Under the pieces are notes generated by a model. That model was not told where the DNA came from. It did no database searches and saw only the letters and a list, made by a program, of their open reading frames with translations. Below, piece by piece: positions 52,775 through 63,431 of a stretch of 64,000 nt of DNA. The DNA is from Campylobacteraceae bacterium (GTDB lineage Bacteria; Campylobacterota; Campylobacteria; Campylobacterales; Arcobacteraceae): contig JABSOM010000011.1 in the NCBI GenBank assembly GCA_013215945.1, positions 56,714 to 120,713 of the forward strand. The letters run 5' to 3'. How positions within the stretch are numbered: position 1 is the first letter of the stretch; each line of letters starts with the position of its first letter. Position numbers and translations under genes: made by a program.

Positions 52775-53635
52775 ATGAGCAACTTTATAAAATCAACTCT
52801 ATTATTGTTTGTTATTTTCTTGATCCAATTTATTATCTATAGCAGTTTAATTCAAGATGAAATTTCTACTTGGAATGCCAGCAAAAATGAAATAAGTGCA
52901 AAAATGCAAGGGGATAATATTGCTCCTTTTATTGTCTCAACAAGAGCTATTACAATAGATGCAAATGTAAAAGAAGTTTGGAATACTTTGGTTACTTTAG
53001 GGGCAGATAGAGGTGGTTTTTTTGCTTATACTTTTTTAGAAAGACTTCTTGGTTTTGAAGCCCATACAATAAATGTTCCCAAAGATTATATTTATGATAT
53101 GAGGGTTGGACGTTTGGTTCCAACCACTGCTGCAAAAGATGAAAAGTATTCGTTTTTAGTAGTTGCTTCAAAAAAGTATGAATATTTTGTTTTAGAAGGC
53201 TGGGGCAGTTTTGCATTAAAACAGATTTCTAATACACAAACACGACTTATTATTAGAACACATGGTTTAAAAGGTTTGTATACATGGGCCAAAGTAAGTG
53301 ATTTGGTTTTTGAGCCTTTTCATTATATTATGGAAAAACGTATGTTATTGGGTATCAAAAACAAAATAGAGAATCCTTTAGACTTGGACTCAAATATTAA
53401 ATATGATGTATTATGGTTTTCTTCTTTAGTCCTTTCTGCTTTGTTGATTCTTGTTTTTATTTATAAAAACAATTCTTTTGTTTGTTTTATATTTGCAAGT
53501 ATTTATTCTTTTCTTTGGTTGTATTGTTTATTGATATTTAATCCTTTATCTTTATATGCTTTTGGACTTTTAGTATTGGTTTTTATAAGTATAATCTTGC
53601 TCCCTAAAAAAGTTATTAAAAACCGTTGGGATTAA
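52775..53635 (+). CDS. SRPBCC-domain protein with C-terminal membrane helices
   Basis: A 286-aa protein with an N-terminal hydrophobic anchor (about 5-27), an SRPBCC/polyketide-cyclase-like domain (about 55-195: ITIDANVKEVWNTLVTLGAD, then VLEGWGSFALKQIS, RLIIRTHG) and three hydrophobic segments at the C-terminus (about 210-275). The combined layout is unusual for the superfamily, which is mostly soluble. Lipid or hydrophobic-ligand binding near the membrane is a guess. No family name recalled. It begins an ordered run of three plus-strand genes. Confidence 0.7.
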   Translation: MSNFIKSTLLLFVIFLIQFIIYSSLIQDEISTWNASKNEISAKMQGDNIAPFIVSTRAITIDANVKEVWNTLVTLGADRGGFFAYTFLERLLGFEAHTINVPKDYIYDMRVGRLVPTTAAKDEKYSFLVVASKKYEYFVLEGWGSFALKQISNTQTRLIIRTHGLKGLYTWAKVSDLVFEPFHYIMEKRMLLGIKNKIENPLDLDSNIKYDVLWFSSLVLSALLILVFIYKNNSFVCFIFASIYSFLWLYCLLIFNPLSLYAFGLLVLVFISIILLPKKVIKNRWD

Positions 53636-53649
53636 TAATAGGAAAATAA

Positions 53650-54072
53650 ATGGAAAAAGATATATTATTTGAGGTAGAAACTATTTTTAGTACTTATCCC
53701 TTAACTATTAGAAAAAAAGTACTTTTTTTAAGAGAACTTATTTATGAAGTAGCCAAAGAAGAAAATATACAAATAGAAGAATCCCTTAAATGGAATATTC
53801 CCTCTTATTCTTGTAAAAAAGGAAGTCCAATACGTATATCTTGGGTAGAAAATACTAAAAATAAGTACAGCATGTATTTTATTTGTACTACAAAATTAAT
53901 TGAAACCTTTCGTATTTTATTTGATGATATTTTTGAATTCAAAGGAAAAAGAGAAATATGTTTTGATCTTAAGGATGAACTCCCTCTAAAAGAACTTAAA
54001 TATTGTATTTTGTTAGCCTTAAGTTATCAAAAAAGAAAACATCTGCATTTGTTAGACAGTGAAGATTTTTAA
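53650..54072 (+). CDS. DUF1801-type small protein
   Basis: A 140-aa protein resembling the DUF1801 (YdhG-like) family: LRELIYEVAKEENIQIEESL with LKWNIPSY, a charged middle, and LKELKYCILLALSYQKRK at the end. These proteins have an alpha/beta fold and unknown function. It lies 14 bp after the SRPBCC gene and 13 bp before the thioesterase gene, so the three may be an operon. Confidence 0.75.
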   Translation: MEKDILFEVETIFSTYPLTIRKKVLFLRELIYEVAKEENIQIEESLKWNIPSYSCKKGSPIRISWVENTKNKYSMYFICTTKLIETFRILFDDIFEFKGKREICFDLKDELPLKELKYCILLALSYQKRKHLHLLDSEDF

Positions 54073-54085
54073 TTAAAGGAAGATT

Positions 54086-54538
54086 GTGAAGATAGAGATG
54101 AACGAAGTTTTAGAATATATACAAAAAAATATTCCTATTACAAAAGAACTCGGGGTAAGTATAAGTAAATATACAGGTGATTTACTAGTTATTGATGCTC
54201 CTCTTGCTGCTAATATCAATCATAAAAACTCAGCTTTTGGTGGAAGTTTATCTTCTATTGCAATTTTATCTGCTTGGGCTTTACTTTTTGTAAAACAAAA
54301 AGAGTTAAAACTTGATGTTACTTTAGTAATTCAAGAATCAAAATTCTCCTTTTTATTACCTGTTTTAAAAGATTTTCAAGCCCTTGCTTATACACCTAAA
54401 GAAGAAGACTTTAGCAAATTTTTAAAGATACTAAATAAAAAAGGGAAAGCACGCCTAAAAATTTACAGCGAGATTATTTGTGATGGAAGAGTATGTGGAA
54501 CACATGAAGGGTCTTACGTAGCTATTAAGAATAAATAA
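54086..54538 (+). CDS. YiiD-C-type hotdog thioesterase
   Basis: A 150-aa hotdog-fold protein of the kind fused to an acetyltransferase in YiiD: EVLEYIQKNIPITKELGVSI, then APLAANINHKNSAFGGSLSSIAILSAW, the long central helix with an Asn-His start. A thioesterase role on acyl-CoA or acyl-ACP is inferred from the fold. The start is GTG at 54086 behind AAAGGAAG; an in-frame ATG at 54098 is less well placed. Confidence 0.75.
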   Translation: MKIEMNEVLEYIQKNIPITKELGVSISKYTGDLLVIDAPLAANINHKNSAFGGSLSSIAILSAWALLFVKQKELKLDVTLVIQESKFSFLLPVLKDFQALAYTPKEEDFSKFLKILNKKGKARLKIYSEIICDGRVCGTHEGSYVAIKNK

Positions 54539-54540
54539 AC

Positions 54541-54571
54541 AAATATTAGCAAAAAAAGCTTGCTAATATTT
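54541..54571 (+). terminator. Terminator after the thioesterase gene
   Basis: AAATATTAGCAA (54541-54552) pairs perfectly with TTGCTAATATTT (54560-54571) around AAAAAGC, 2 bases after the stop. Confidence 0.75.
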
Positions 54572-55085
54572 ATCTCATATGATTTACAAGAAAAACACTT
54601 TTCAATTTTCTGTTTTCTCTCTCCTTTATTATTTGTTGCGAATATATTGTTTGTTAATATTCACTCTCTTATGCTTTACTTTTTTTGTATTTGTATGTAT
54701 AGTTTTCATTCCTACGAATATTTCCAAAAAAAGAGTAAAAAATTATTCTATGCTTTTGTTCTTCCCAAAAAACGTATTAATACATTCATACAATTATTTA
54801 GTAATATTTTTATTTTTCAAAAAAACTAAAAATATGTTCACTATTAGTGAATGATTCTTATCCAAAGGAAGATAATTATTGAATTATTTTGGCTTGTGAC
54901 ACCATAAAAGAAAACATCTGCTTGCATTCTACTAATAAAGTTATTCTTTATTTATTTGATTTTATTTACATTTTAAATTGCTATAGTGCAAATTCTTAAA
55001 TAACTAATTATATCATTTATAATTTAATAATGTTTTTAATTTTAAATGATATAATTATTATTAAATAAAGTACAAAAGGTATTAT
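54572..55085. other. 514-bp non-coding region with two dyads upstream of the chemoreceptor
   Basis: No gene is supported. Two overlapping frames could code for short hydrophobic peptides, but neither has a ribosome site. A 15-bp palindrome TTCACTATTAGTGAA lies at 54837-54851. A perfect 15-bp inverted repeat, TAATTATATCATTTA (55005-55019) with its complement (55043-55057), flanks 23 bp and ends 28 bp before the ATG at 55086, suggesting an operator or leader hairpin for the chemoreceptor. Confidence 0.5.
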
Positions 55086-57185
55086 ATGAATAAAATTACA
55101 ATTAAAATAAAACTGTTTCTTCTTACGCTCATCACAATTATGGGGTTTATCGGATTATTCTCTTTTAATGATTATTCTCACAGAACAATTAATGAATATA
55201 AACATATATCTGTTTTGGTTGAAAAACTAAAAACAGATATTTTAATGTTAAGAAAAAATGAAAAAGATTTTTTACTACGAAAAAATTTAAAATATCTTGA
55301 AAAATTTAATAAAAATTTATCGACAATGCGATTAGAGATAAAAGAAATCAAAAATGATCTTTTGTCTAAAGGATTTGATGACAAAATGATAAATAATCTT
55401 GATAAAACTCTTCTTTCTTATCAAGAAAAATTTCATTCTTTGGTTGAGCGTTATGAAAAAATTGGATTAACACCTTCTCTTAATTTATACGGTGCTCTTA
55501 GAAAAAGTGTACAAGAACTACAAGAGTATGCTAAAAAACAAAATAATTATAAACTATTAGCCATGGTATATGATTTAAGAAAACAAGAAAAAGATTTTCT
55601 ACTACGAAAAGATTTAAAATACATTGATACGTTTAATAAAAAAATAAATTCTTTGTTGGTAAATACGACTATGTTAAATCAAGAAGGTATTAGAGATTTA
55701 CAACATTATAAAGATAATTTTATTGCACTAAGTAAAGAAATGATTGTATTAGGATTAAACAGTAATTTAGGAATTCAAGGCGATATGCGAAAAACAGTTC
55801 ACCAAACTGAAATACAAATTGATAAACTTTTAGAGACAATTCCTATGTTAATAAACAAGAAAAGTGAATCCCTTGTTTATTTAAATATATTGATTGCTGC
55901 GTTCATTTTACTTTTTATATCTTTACTTGTTTTTTTCATCTCGAAAAATATTTTATCTTCACTTAAAGACTTTCAACTTGGATTAGAGGCTTTTTTCGCT
56001 TATTTAAATCGTAAAACAGATGATGTTGAATATGTAAAGATTAAAGGAAAAGATGAAATTTCACAAATGGCACTTATTATTAATGAGAATATAAAAAGTA
56101 TTAAAGTTGATTTAGAAAAAGATAAAAATATTATTAAAGAAACAAATAAAGCTTTGAAAGAGTATGAAAAAGGTGATTTCTCCTTGAAAATTACTCAACA
56201 ATCAAATAATCCTGCTTTAAATGATTTGACTTTAAGCATTAATAATATGGGAGATAATTTGGAAAAAAATATTGCTAGTATTTTATTTGTTCTTAAAAAC
56301 TTCTCTGATTCGAACTATACTCCTAAGGTTTCAACCAAAGGTATTAAAGCTGACTTAGAACGATTAGCTCTTGGTGTAAATGATGTAGGTTCAAGTATTT
56401 CTATTTTATTAAAAAAATCTTTAGAAATTGGACTTACCTTAGATAAATCTTCTAATAAACTTATTTCTAATGTTGATATTTTAAACGAATCCTCCACATC
56501 AGCTGCCATGTCTTTAGAAGAAACAGCTGCTGCTTTAGAAGAAGTTACTTCTACGATTATTTCAAATGCACTTAATGTTAAAGAAATGAGTGAATATGCA
56601 AAACAACTTGACTCTTCTGCAAAATCTGGTCAAAACCTAGCCGAAAATACTAGTATGGCGATGGAAGACATTACAAAACAAGTAACGCTTATTAATGAGT
56701 CTATTTCCATAATAGATCAAATTTCTTTTCAAACCAATATTCTCTCACTTAATGCAGCAGTTGAAGCAGCAACAGCAGGAGAATCGGGAAAAGGTTTTGC
56801 AGTAGTAGCTCAAGAAGTAAGAAATCTAGCAAACAGATCAGCAGAAGCTGCAAAAGAAATTAAAGACTTAGTTGAAAATGCAACGATTAAAGCAAAAGAA
56901 GGTAAAAATATTAGTAATCAAATGATTGAGGGTTATAGTTCTTTATTAGATAATATAAATAATTCCACAAACAAAATTGATGAAATTGCTCTTGCCAGTA
57001 GAGAACAAGAAGGTGCAATTACTCAAATTAATGATTCCATAAATTCTTTAGACCAGCAAACACAACAGAATGCAGCAACGGCAGTAAAAACACGCGATAT
57101 TGCCCTAGAAACAGATGCAATAGCTAAGCGTATTGTAAGCGATGCCATGGAAAAAGAATTTGAGGGAAAAGAAGGCTTTAATTAA
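55086..57185 (+). CDS. Methyl-accepting chemotaxis protein with HBM-like sensor
   Basis: A 699-aa chemoreceptor. TM helices are at about 8-27 and 262-288. The periplasmic part shows two similar helical halves marked by [12 protein letters not shown] (55-66) and [12 protein letters not shown] (164-175), the mark of a helical bimodular domain, which in known cases binds TCA-cycle acids or similar. HAMP-like segments (about 290-430) follow, then the signalling tip [20 protein letters not shown] with a Thr in place of the usual Arg. The C-terminus lacks a CheR-tethering pentapeptide. The ligand is unknown. Confidence 0.9.
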   Translation: MNKITIKIKLFLLTLITIMGFIGLFSFNDYSHRTINEYKHISVLVEKLKTDILMLRKNEKDFLLRKNLKYLEKFNKNLSTMRLEIKEIKNDLLSKGFDDKMINNLDKTLLSYQEKFHSLVERYEKIGLTPSLNLYGALRKSVQELQEYAKKQNNYKLLAMVYDLRKQEKDFLLRKDLKYIDTFNKKINSLLVNTTMLNQEGIRDLQHYKDNFIALSKEMIVLGLNSNLGIQGDMRKTVHQTEIQIDKLLETIPMLINKKSESLVYLNILIAAFILLFISLLVFFISKNILSSLKDFQLGLEAFFAYLNRKTDDVEYVKIKGKDEISQMALIINENIKSIKVDLEKDKNIIKETNKALKEYEKGDFSLKITQQSNNPALNDLTLSINNMGDNLEKNIASILFVLKNFSDSNYTPKVSTKGIKADLERLALGVNDVGSSISILLKKSLEIGLTLDKSSNKLISNVDILNESSTSAAMSLEETAAALEEVTSTIISNALNVKEMSEYAKQLDSSAKSGQNLAENTSMAMEDITKQVTLINESISIIDQISFQTNILSLNAAVEAATAGESGKGFAVVAQEVRNLANRSAEAAKEIKDLVENATIKAKEGKNISNQMIEGYSSLLDNINNSTNKIDEIALASREQEGAITQINDSINSLDQQTQQNAATAVKTRDIALETDAIAKRIVSDAMEKEFEGKEGFN

Positions 57186-57589
57186 AAATATGAAACTCTA
57201 AACAGAGAAAGAATGGTATTGTGTATATATGCAATACCTTAAGATAATTTATCCCAAACACGTATTTTAGGACATAAAGTTATTTTTATTTTAAATTTAT
57301 TATTTAAATTCTTATACTTCATTAAGCTTTTTTACCTAATTAGAACTAAGTGTAATATTAAACCTTAAAAGTGTTTTAATGTTCTTTATAATCGTTGCTT
57401 ATAGTATTTTAGACGCAAATTAACTTCTCCTGATAAGTATAGCATTTGATAAAAATCTATTTATTTTTAAGTATAAATCTTAGAAACATACCGTATATAT
57501 TTTATAGGTAAAAATTATTTAAATCTTAACATAAGCAGATACTTTAAGAATTATTTTGCTAATTTGTAGAATCTTAAAAAAGGAATAAT
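57186..57589. other. 404-bp non-coding region after the chemoreceptor
   Basis: GGTATTG (57215-57221) pairs with CAATACC (57232-57238) around a 10-base loop, a weak candidate terminator. No gene is supported on either strand. The ribosome site AAAGGAA before 57590 is the only other element I can point to. Confidence 0.4.
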
Positions 57590-58318
57590 ATGATTGAATA
57601 TTACAAAGTAATTGAAGTAAGCAAAAAATTAAGCATTTTGTATTTTGAAGATGATATTAATTTTCAAAAAGAAACAGGGAGTGTTTTTTCTGAATTATTT
57701 CTTCATGTAGACTTAGTAAGTAATGCAAAAGATGGCTTACTTAAATATATGGAGTATTATAAGAAAGAAAATAAATTCTACGATATAGTTATCACAGACA
57801 TTAATATGCCAATTATGAATGGGGTGGAACTTTGTAAAAAAATATACGAAATACATAAAGAACAATCGATTATTGTAATTTCAGCACATGATGAATCCGA
57901 ATACCTTTTAGAATTAGTTAATATAGGTATTGAGCAATTTTTAATTAAACCTTTAGATTTTGATATTTTATTAAATGTTATATATTCTTGCTCAAGTAGA
58001 ATTAATAACAGTGAACTTAAAAAAAATATGAAAATAATTGACTTAAATTACGATTTTTTTTGGGATAGGGAAGAAAAAATACTCTTACATAAAAAAAAGT
58101 GTGTGAAGTTAACTAAAAGAGAATCCTTTATAATGGAGCTTTTAATAAAAAATAAAAATAAGATATCCACTTATGAGGAAATAATTAATACAATTTACGA
58201 TGATCCTAGTTTAATATCGAATGATTCCTTAAAAATGCTAATTTCTAGATTGAGAAAAAAAATCCCAAAACAGACCTTAGAAAGTATTTATGGTTTTGGA
58301 TACAGGCTTATTTTCTAA
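57590..58318 (+). CDS. OmpR-type response regulator
   Basis: A 242-aa regulator with a receiver domain (about 13-130: YFEDD, phosphoacceptor Asp70 in VITDINMP, Lys in LIKPLD) and an OmpR-type winged helix (about 160-242) ending TLESIYGFGYRLIF. It converges with the kinase gene below, with one base between the stops. The kinase is the likely partner, although they are not cotranscribed. Confidence 0.9.
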   Translation: MIEYYKVIEVSKKLSILYFEDDINFQKETGSVFSELFLHVDLVSNAKDGLLKYMEYYKKENKFYDIVITDINMPIMNGVELCKKIYEIHKEQSIIVISAHDESEYLLELVNIGIEQFLIKPLDFDILLNVIYSCSSRINNSELKKNMKIIDLNYDFFWDREEKILLHKKKCVKLTKRESFIMELLIKNKNKISTYEEIINTIYDDPSLISNDSLKMLISRLRKKIPKQTLESIYGFGYRLIF

Positions 58319-58319
58319 G

Positions 58320-60590
58320 TTAGCTGCAAGGCAGTTTAATAATAAACTCTATGCCTTCTTTTGTATTTATAGCTACTAATTTTCCCATATTATGTTCTTC
58401 AATTATAATTTTCGACATATATAATCCAAGGCCAGCTCCATTTTTATCCAGTTTTGTAGAAAAATAGGGGTCGAAAATTTTACTTAAAAGCTCTTTTTTT
58501 ATGCCCTTCCCATTATCTGAAATATTTATAATGAAATCAGATTGAACTTTTTTGACATTGATAGAAATTTCTGCACCACTTATTTGTTTTTCTATGAAGT
58601 TGTCTTCTGCATTTTTTAAAATATTAAGTATTACTTGTGTTATTTCATTTGAATAAATTAACACCTTACCTGTACTTTCGTAGAATGTTTTAATTGTTAT
58701 ATTTTTATCTTTTAAGGGAACTTCAACAATTTTAAGAGCTTTTTTAATTGGTAGTATTATATTTATTTTCTCTTTTTCTTTATTGGGTTTGAAAAAATTT
58801 CTAAAATCATCAATAGTTGCAGATAAAAATTGTACATATTCATTTATATTATCATACTTCTTATCTAGCTTAATTAAGTATTCCTTAGTTTCTTGTTTAT
58901 TCGTAAAGTTTATTGAGCTACTTCTTAGTTGTAGTTTCATAGAAATAATTGCACTTCCTATTGCACCTAAAGGTTGTCTCCATTGATGTGCTATCATACT
59001 TATCATTTCGCCCATCTGTGCTAAACGAGATTGTTGTAGCAACTGTTCGTCTTTTTGTTTTTGTTCTCTTTTATGTTTATTTTGTTTTGTAATATCTTTT
59101 GCCACAACTAAAATACTTTTTTTATCGGGCATTAAAAAAATATCCAACATAATATCTATACTGCGTTTGTCTTTATCAATATATTGTTTTATAAAGATAT
59201 TATGATAATTATTCCATTGTATTTCTTTTATGATTTTTTTAAACTCATTTTGATTACTCTTATGGGTAATCTCTAAACAAGAGGTATTATAAAACTCTTG
59301 TTTTTCAAGACCGGTAATTCTTTTATATTCGTCGTTAACAAGAATAAAATTTGAATCCAAATCTAAAATAGCAACACCATTTTTTACTGTATTAAAAATT
59401 GTTTTAAATAAATCAGTTGATTTTTTAATCTCTTCTACTTGTATTGATACTTTATCTTCTAGCGTATTATTAAAATCGTTGATTTTTTTATTTAGTTTAT
59501 TAAGTGCTTCGTATTGTTTATTTCTAACATAAACATAAACCAAAATACATAAAAGAAGTCCAAGAATTATAAAACTGTTAATCCTTGTTCTGTATAAATT
59601 ATAAAAAGAGTTGTTCCTATTTACTACAATTGGTAGATTAAGATGTAGATCTTCAACAGTAAATCCAAATTTATTTAAATTTTTTTCATTTATAAAAAGA
59701 TTATTACCTTCTGTAAATTTAAAAGGAATATCTATCATTTTAACGCCAGAAAAATACTTTATTACATCTAAGGCAACAATTTCTCCTGATTTCTCTCCAT
59801 TAATGCAGCTTCCTCCAATTATATTTGTATTCTCAAGATGGGTATATACATTATCATGTGTAAGCATAGGTTCTTTGTAAACGTTTGCTAAATTGTCCAA
59901 AGCAAACATATTATTTATATGTTTGCCATTTTTTTTAAAAGCAGCAAAAACCATTAACATTAATACTGAATTTTTATTATAAAAACGTAATTTTGAATTA
60001 ATATCTTCAATGTTTGCATAATCTAAATAAATAAAATCGATATCTTTAATATTTTTATATTTACTTTTATATTCCTCCATTATTTTATTGGAAGTTATCG
60101 TTTTATCTCCAATTAAATAAATTGTTTCAAGATTTTTTTTAATTTTTCTTGCAAGAAGTAAATTTCCAAGAGGATCTTTTTCTTCAAAAATTCCAGTAAA
60201 AATGTCCTTTTTTAGTATTTTGGCTAATGCCAAATTGTTAACACCTGAGAAAAAGTATTTCGACTGTTTGAACAAAACATGCTTTTGATTGCTGCGAATA
60301 AAATTTAATGCATAATCATCTGTAGTTACTATTGCATCAAAATAAAGATTTTTATACTTTTTATGAAAAAAATCCAATAAATTCTGATTACTTTTTTTAG
60401 TGGGTTTAAATACTTTTGTATTCATAAACTCGACATATATTTTAATGCTTTTATCTTTGCTCAATGTTTTAATAATTGAGTTCAATTGTGCATTTGTCCA
60501 TGCAGATACAGGAGAATAGGAGTTTATTATTAGAACATTCTTAGAATATAGAGCACTTGTAAATACTAAAAGTATGATAAACATTTTCAT
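58320..60590 (-). CDS. Sensor histidine kinase with ABC-substrate-binding-like sensor and PAS
   Basis: A 756-aa kinase. After a signal peptide (about 1-16) a periplasmic domain (about 17-330) with VLIINSYSPVSAWTNAQLNS, FDAIVTTDDYALNFI and IIGGSCINGEKSGEIVALDV resembles the ABC_sub_bind family of binding folds used as sensors. A TM helix (about 337-355) leads to a PAS domain (about 393-502), coiled coil, HisKA with His535 in MIAHQWRQPLGA and HATPase with GAGLGLYMSKIII. The ligand is unknown. It likely signals to the convergent response regulator at 57590. Confidence 0.9.
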   Translation of the reverse strand: MKMFIILLVFTSALYSKNVLIINSYSPVSAWTNAQLNSIIKTLSKDKSIKIYVEFMNTKVFKPTKKSNQNLLDFFHKKYKNLYFDAIVTTDDYALNFIRSNQKHVLFKQSKYFFSGVNNLALAKILKKDIFTGIFEEKDPLGNLLLARKIKKNLETIYLIGDKTITSNKIMEEYKSKYKNIKDIDFIYLDYANIEDINSKLRFYNKNSVLMLMVFAAFKKNGKHINNMFALDNLANVYKEPMLTHDNVYTHLENTNIIGGSCINGEKSGEIVALDVIKYFSGVKMIDIPFKFTEGNNLFINEKNLNKFGFTVEDLHLNLPIVVNRNNSFYNLYRTRINSFIILGLLLCILVYVYVRNKQYEALNKLNKKINDFNNTLEDKVSIQVEEIKKSTDLFKTIFNTVKNGVAILDLDSNFILVNDEYKRITGLEKQEFYNTSCLEITHKSNQNEFKKIIKEIQWNNYHNIFIKQYIDKDKRSIDIMLDIFLMPDKKSILVVAKDITKQNKHKREQKQKDEQLLQQSRLAQMGEMISMIAHQWRQPLGAIGSAIISMKLQLRSSSINFTNKQETKEYLIKLDKKYDNINEYVQFLSATIDDFRNFFKPNKEKEKINIILPIKKALKIVEVPLKDKNITIKTFYESTGKVLIYSNEITQVILNILKNAEDNFIEKQISGAEISINVKKVQSDFIINISDNGKGIKKELLSKIFDPYFSTKLDKNGAGLGLYMSKIIIEEHNMGKLVAINTKEGIEFIIKLPCS

Positions 60591-60699
60591 TTTTAACCTT
60601 TTTTTAAATCACTTTTTTCTTTGATTTTTGTTATTTCTGTTACATTTGAGTTACGTTCTTCGGTTATACTTAATTTATGACAAATAAAGGAGTTTATAC

Positions 60700-60822
60700 T
60701 TGCAAAGAATATCTTATCACAAAATACAATACATTAAAGTTACTAAAAATAAATTTAATTCACTTTCTATCCCTAACATAACGGTCTTTGAGGATGGTTT
60801 TATAAATAGGGTGAAACAATGA
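60700..60822 (+). CDS. Short upstream ORF coupled to glycerate kinase
   Basis: A 40-aa frame starting at TTG (60700), with AAAGGAG 7 bases upstream, a near-perfect ribosome site. Its UGA overlaps the ATG of the glycerate kinase gene (ATGA), the usual mark of coupled translation. TATACT at 60665-60670 is a possible -10 box. The peptide (QRISYHKIQYIKVTKNKF...) has no recognised family. It could be a leader peptide or a real small protein. Confidence 0.5.
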   Translation: MQRISYHKIQYIKVTKNKFNSLSIPNITVFEDGFINRVKQ

Positions 60823-61976
60823 AAATTGTTATAGCTATTGATTCTTTTAAAGGATGTGCTAGTTCAAAAGAACTAAGTTCAGCTATAAAAAAAGGAATTA
60901 TTAAAATATATGAAAAAGCAGAAATTATTATTTGTCCAATTGCTGATGGAGGCGAGGGAACTCTTGAAGCTTTTGGTTTTATCAAAAGTGCAAGGTTAAT
61001 AAGTGCTAAATGTACAAACCCTTTAGGAATAAAAATAACTGCTAATTATCTTTTATTAGATAATAAAACAGCCGTTATTGAAATGGCGAGTGCTAGTGGT
61101 TTAGATTTAATTTCAAAAGAGAATCAGGATCCTTTTCTTACTACGAGTTTTGGAACTGGCGAACTCATCAAAGATGCTATTAACAAAGGCTATAAAAAGT
61201 TTATCATTGCATTAGGTGGTAGTGCAACGAATGATGCGGGGATTGGGATGTTACTTGCTCTTGGATACAAGTTTTATGATGCTTTGAATAAAGAAGTTAG
61301 ATTAACAAAAGATATTTCCAAAATTATTAGTGTTGACAGTTCTTTTTGTTTAAAAGAACTAAATGAGTGTGAATTTTTATTGGCATGTGATGTTAACAAT
61401 CCTTTGACTGGCGCAAATGGAGCTTCTTATATTTATGCTTTGCAAAAAGGAGCAAAAAAAAGTGATCTAAAAATTTTAGATGAGTCTTTAAAACATTTTG
61501 CATATGTTGCGCAAAAAAATACCTTAAAAAAATATGATGAAATACCCGGTGCTGGTTCTGCTGGTGGATTGGGATTTGCATTTTTATGTTTTTTAAATGC
61601 AAAAATTAAACCAGGTATTGAAATTATTTTAAAAGAAGTTGATTTTGAACATAAAATTCTTAATGCAGACGTTGTAATTACAGGAGAAGGAAAAATCGAT
61701 GAACAATCTTGTATGGGAAAAGTTATTGATGGAATTGGAAAGATCTGCAAAATGAAAGGTTTGAGCTGTATTGCATTTACAGGAAACTCAAGTAATTCAG
61801 ATGAGAAGGTACATGCAAAAGGTATCACTTCTGTTTTTAGTATTTTAAATGAACCCCTGTCGTTGCAAGAAGCAATGAATAAAGAGAATACCTTAAATAA
61901 TATTGAGAAAATAAGTGAGCAAATATTTAGACTTATTTATGAACTTAACAAACCAACAAAAAGTGAGAACAAATGA
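60819..61976 (+). CDS. Glycerate kinase, GlxK/GarK family
   Basis: A 385-aa enzyme of the glycerate kinase type 1 family: IAIDSFKGCASSKE at the start, CPIADGGEGTLEAF (45-58), FIIALGGSATNDAGIGML (about 128-145) and IPGAGSAGGLGFAF. E. coli members make 2-phosphoglycerate from glycerate. It overlaps pyk by 4 bp, and enolase follows, so product 2-phosphoglycerate can go directly through enolase and pyruvate kinase. I do not choose between garK and glxK as name. TAGGGTGA precedes the ATG. Confidence 0.92.
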   Translation: MKIVIAIDSFKGCASSKELSSAIKKGIIKIYEKAEIIICPIADGGEGTLEAFGFIKSARLISAKCTNPLGIKITANYLLLDNKTAVIEMASASGLDLISKENQDPFLTTSFGTGELIKDAINKGYKKFIIALGGSATNDAGIGMLLALGYKFYDALNKEVRLTKDISKIISVDSSFCLKELNECEFLLACDVNNPLTGANGASYIYALQKGAKKSDLKILDESLKHFAYVAQKNTLKKYDEIPGAGSAGGLGFAFLCFLNAKIKPGIEIILKEVDFEHKILNADVVITGEGKIDEQSCMGKVIDGIGKICKMKGLSCIAFTGNSSNSDEKVHAKGITSVFSILNEPLSLQEAMNKENTLNNIEKISEQIFRLIYELNKPTKSENK

Positions 61977-63421
61977 ATAAAAGTACAAAAATTCTAGCAA
62001 CCTTAGGACCAAAGAGTGATAGCGTTGAAATTATTGAGGGATTAATTAAAGCTGGAGCTAATATGTTTCGTTTAAATTTCTCACATGGAACACATGAATA
62101 TCATTCCAAAACCTTAAACAATATTAGAAGAGCTATGAAAAATCTTGACACGGTAGTAGGTGTTCTACAAGATATTTCAGGTCCAAAAGTAAGAATAGGG
62201 GAGTTAAAAGAAGATTTCAACTTAAAAAAAGGAGATGAAATTACTTTTGTAAAAAATGAGATTGTTGGATATAAAAAAGAAGATAAAAAATATATAGTAT
62301 CTTTAAATTACCCAGAACTCTTAAGTAAAATAAAAGTGGATGAATTTATTTATTTGTACGATGGAACCATTCGAGCAAAAGTAATACAAACAGGTGAAAC
62401 AATAGTTGCTAATATAGAAAACAACGGAACCTTAGGCTCAAAAAAAGGAATAAATTTTCCTAATACTGTAATTGATATTGATGTAATTACTGCTAAAGAT
62501 AAAATTGATATTGCTTGGGGAGTTGAGAATAAAGTTGATTATTTTGCAATTTCTTTTGTTCAAAATAAAGAAGATATGCTTAATGCAAGAGCTTTATTAA
62601 AGGGGTATAAGGGAAAATTAATTGCTAAAATTGAAAAATTTGACGCGGTTGAAAATATTGATGAAATTTTAGAAGCCAGTGATGGATTAATGGTTGCACG
62701 AGGTGATTTAGGAATAGAAGTTCCTTATTATGATGTACCTACTATACAGAAAAAACTTATAGAAAAAGCCAATGCCGTTTCAAAACCTGTTATTACAGCA
62801 ACACAAATGCTTTTATCAATGACTACAAATGAAAGAGCTACAAGAGCAGAGATTTCAGATGTTGCCAATGCTGTTTTAGATGGAACAGATGTGGTAATGC
62901 TTTCAGAAGAAAGTGCAATAGGAGATGATCCTGTAAATGTAGTAAGTACAATGAGTAATATTATTAAAAAAACAGAAGAGATTTATAATTACGAAAAACA
63001 ATATAAAATGGATTATTTAGACTATTTTGATGTTATTCAATCAACTGCTACAAAATTAGCAGATAATATTCATGCAAAAGGTATTTTAGCACTTACTGCT
63101 TCTGGACAAAGTGCAATAAGAATGTCAAGATACAGACCAAAAACTCCTATTTTCGCTTTTTCACATAAACATAAAATTTTAAATTCTTTAACAATTACTT
63201 GGGGCGTTCATCCAGTATCTACTATTAAAGAAGGTCAGTCTACTAAAATGATTGCCAAAATGCTTTTAGATTTAGAAACAAGAGGAATCTTAGATAAAAA
63301 AGGTCCTTATGTTGCAACTGTTGGTTACCCCGTTGGAATGCCAGGATCTACAAATATCATTAAAATCTTAAATGAGAGCGAAATCACATATTATTTAAAT
63401 TTAAATAAAACAAATAAATAA
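61973..63421 (+). CDS. pyk: Pyruvate kinase
   Basis: A 482-aa glycolytic enzyme that converts phosphoenolpyruvate and ADP to pyruvate and [56 protein letters not shown] and [20 protein letters not shown] are the family's substrate, K+/Mg2+ and phosphate motifs. It is of the bacterial Pyk II type with the C-terminal regulatory domain. It overlaps glycerate kinase by 4 bp and is followed 10 bp later by enolase. Confidence 0.95.
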   Translation: MNKSTKILATLGPKSDSVEIIEGLIKAGANMFRLNFSHGTHEYHSKTLNNIRRAMKNLDTVVGVLQDISGPKVRIGELKEDFNLKKGDEITFVKNEIVGYKKEDKKYIVSLNYPELLSKIKVDEFIYLYDGTIRAKVIQTGETIVANIENNGTLGSKKGINFPNTVIDIDVITAKDKIDIAWGVENKVDYFAISFVQNKEDMLNARALLKGYKGKLIAKIEKFDAVENIDEILEASDGLMVARGDLGIEVPYYDVPTIQKKLIEKANAVSKPVITATQMLLSMTTNERATRAEISDVANAVLDGTDVVMLSEESAIGDDPVNVVSTMSNIIKKTEEIYNYEKQYKMDYLDYFDVIQSTATKLADNIHAKGILALTASGQSAIRMSRYRPKTPIFAFSHKHKILNSLTITWGVHPVSTIKEGQSTKMIAKMLLDLETRGILDKKGPYVATVGYPVGMPGSTNIIKILNESEITYYLNLNKTNK

Positions 63422-63431
63422 AGGAGAACAC

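Noticed and set aside
54560..54854. Two overlapping hydrophobic frames of about 90 aa
   Set aside because: No ribosome site, start inside a terminator region, and AT-rich composition explains the hydrophobic pattern.
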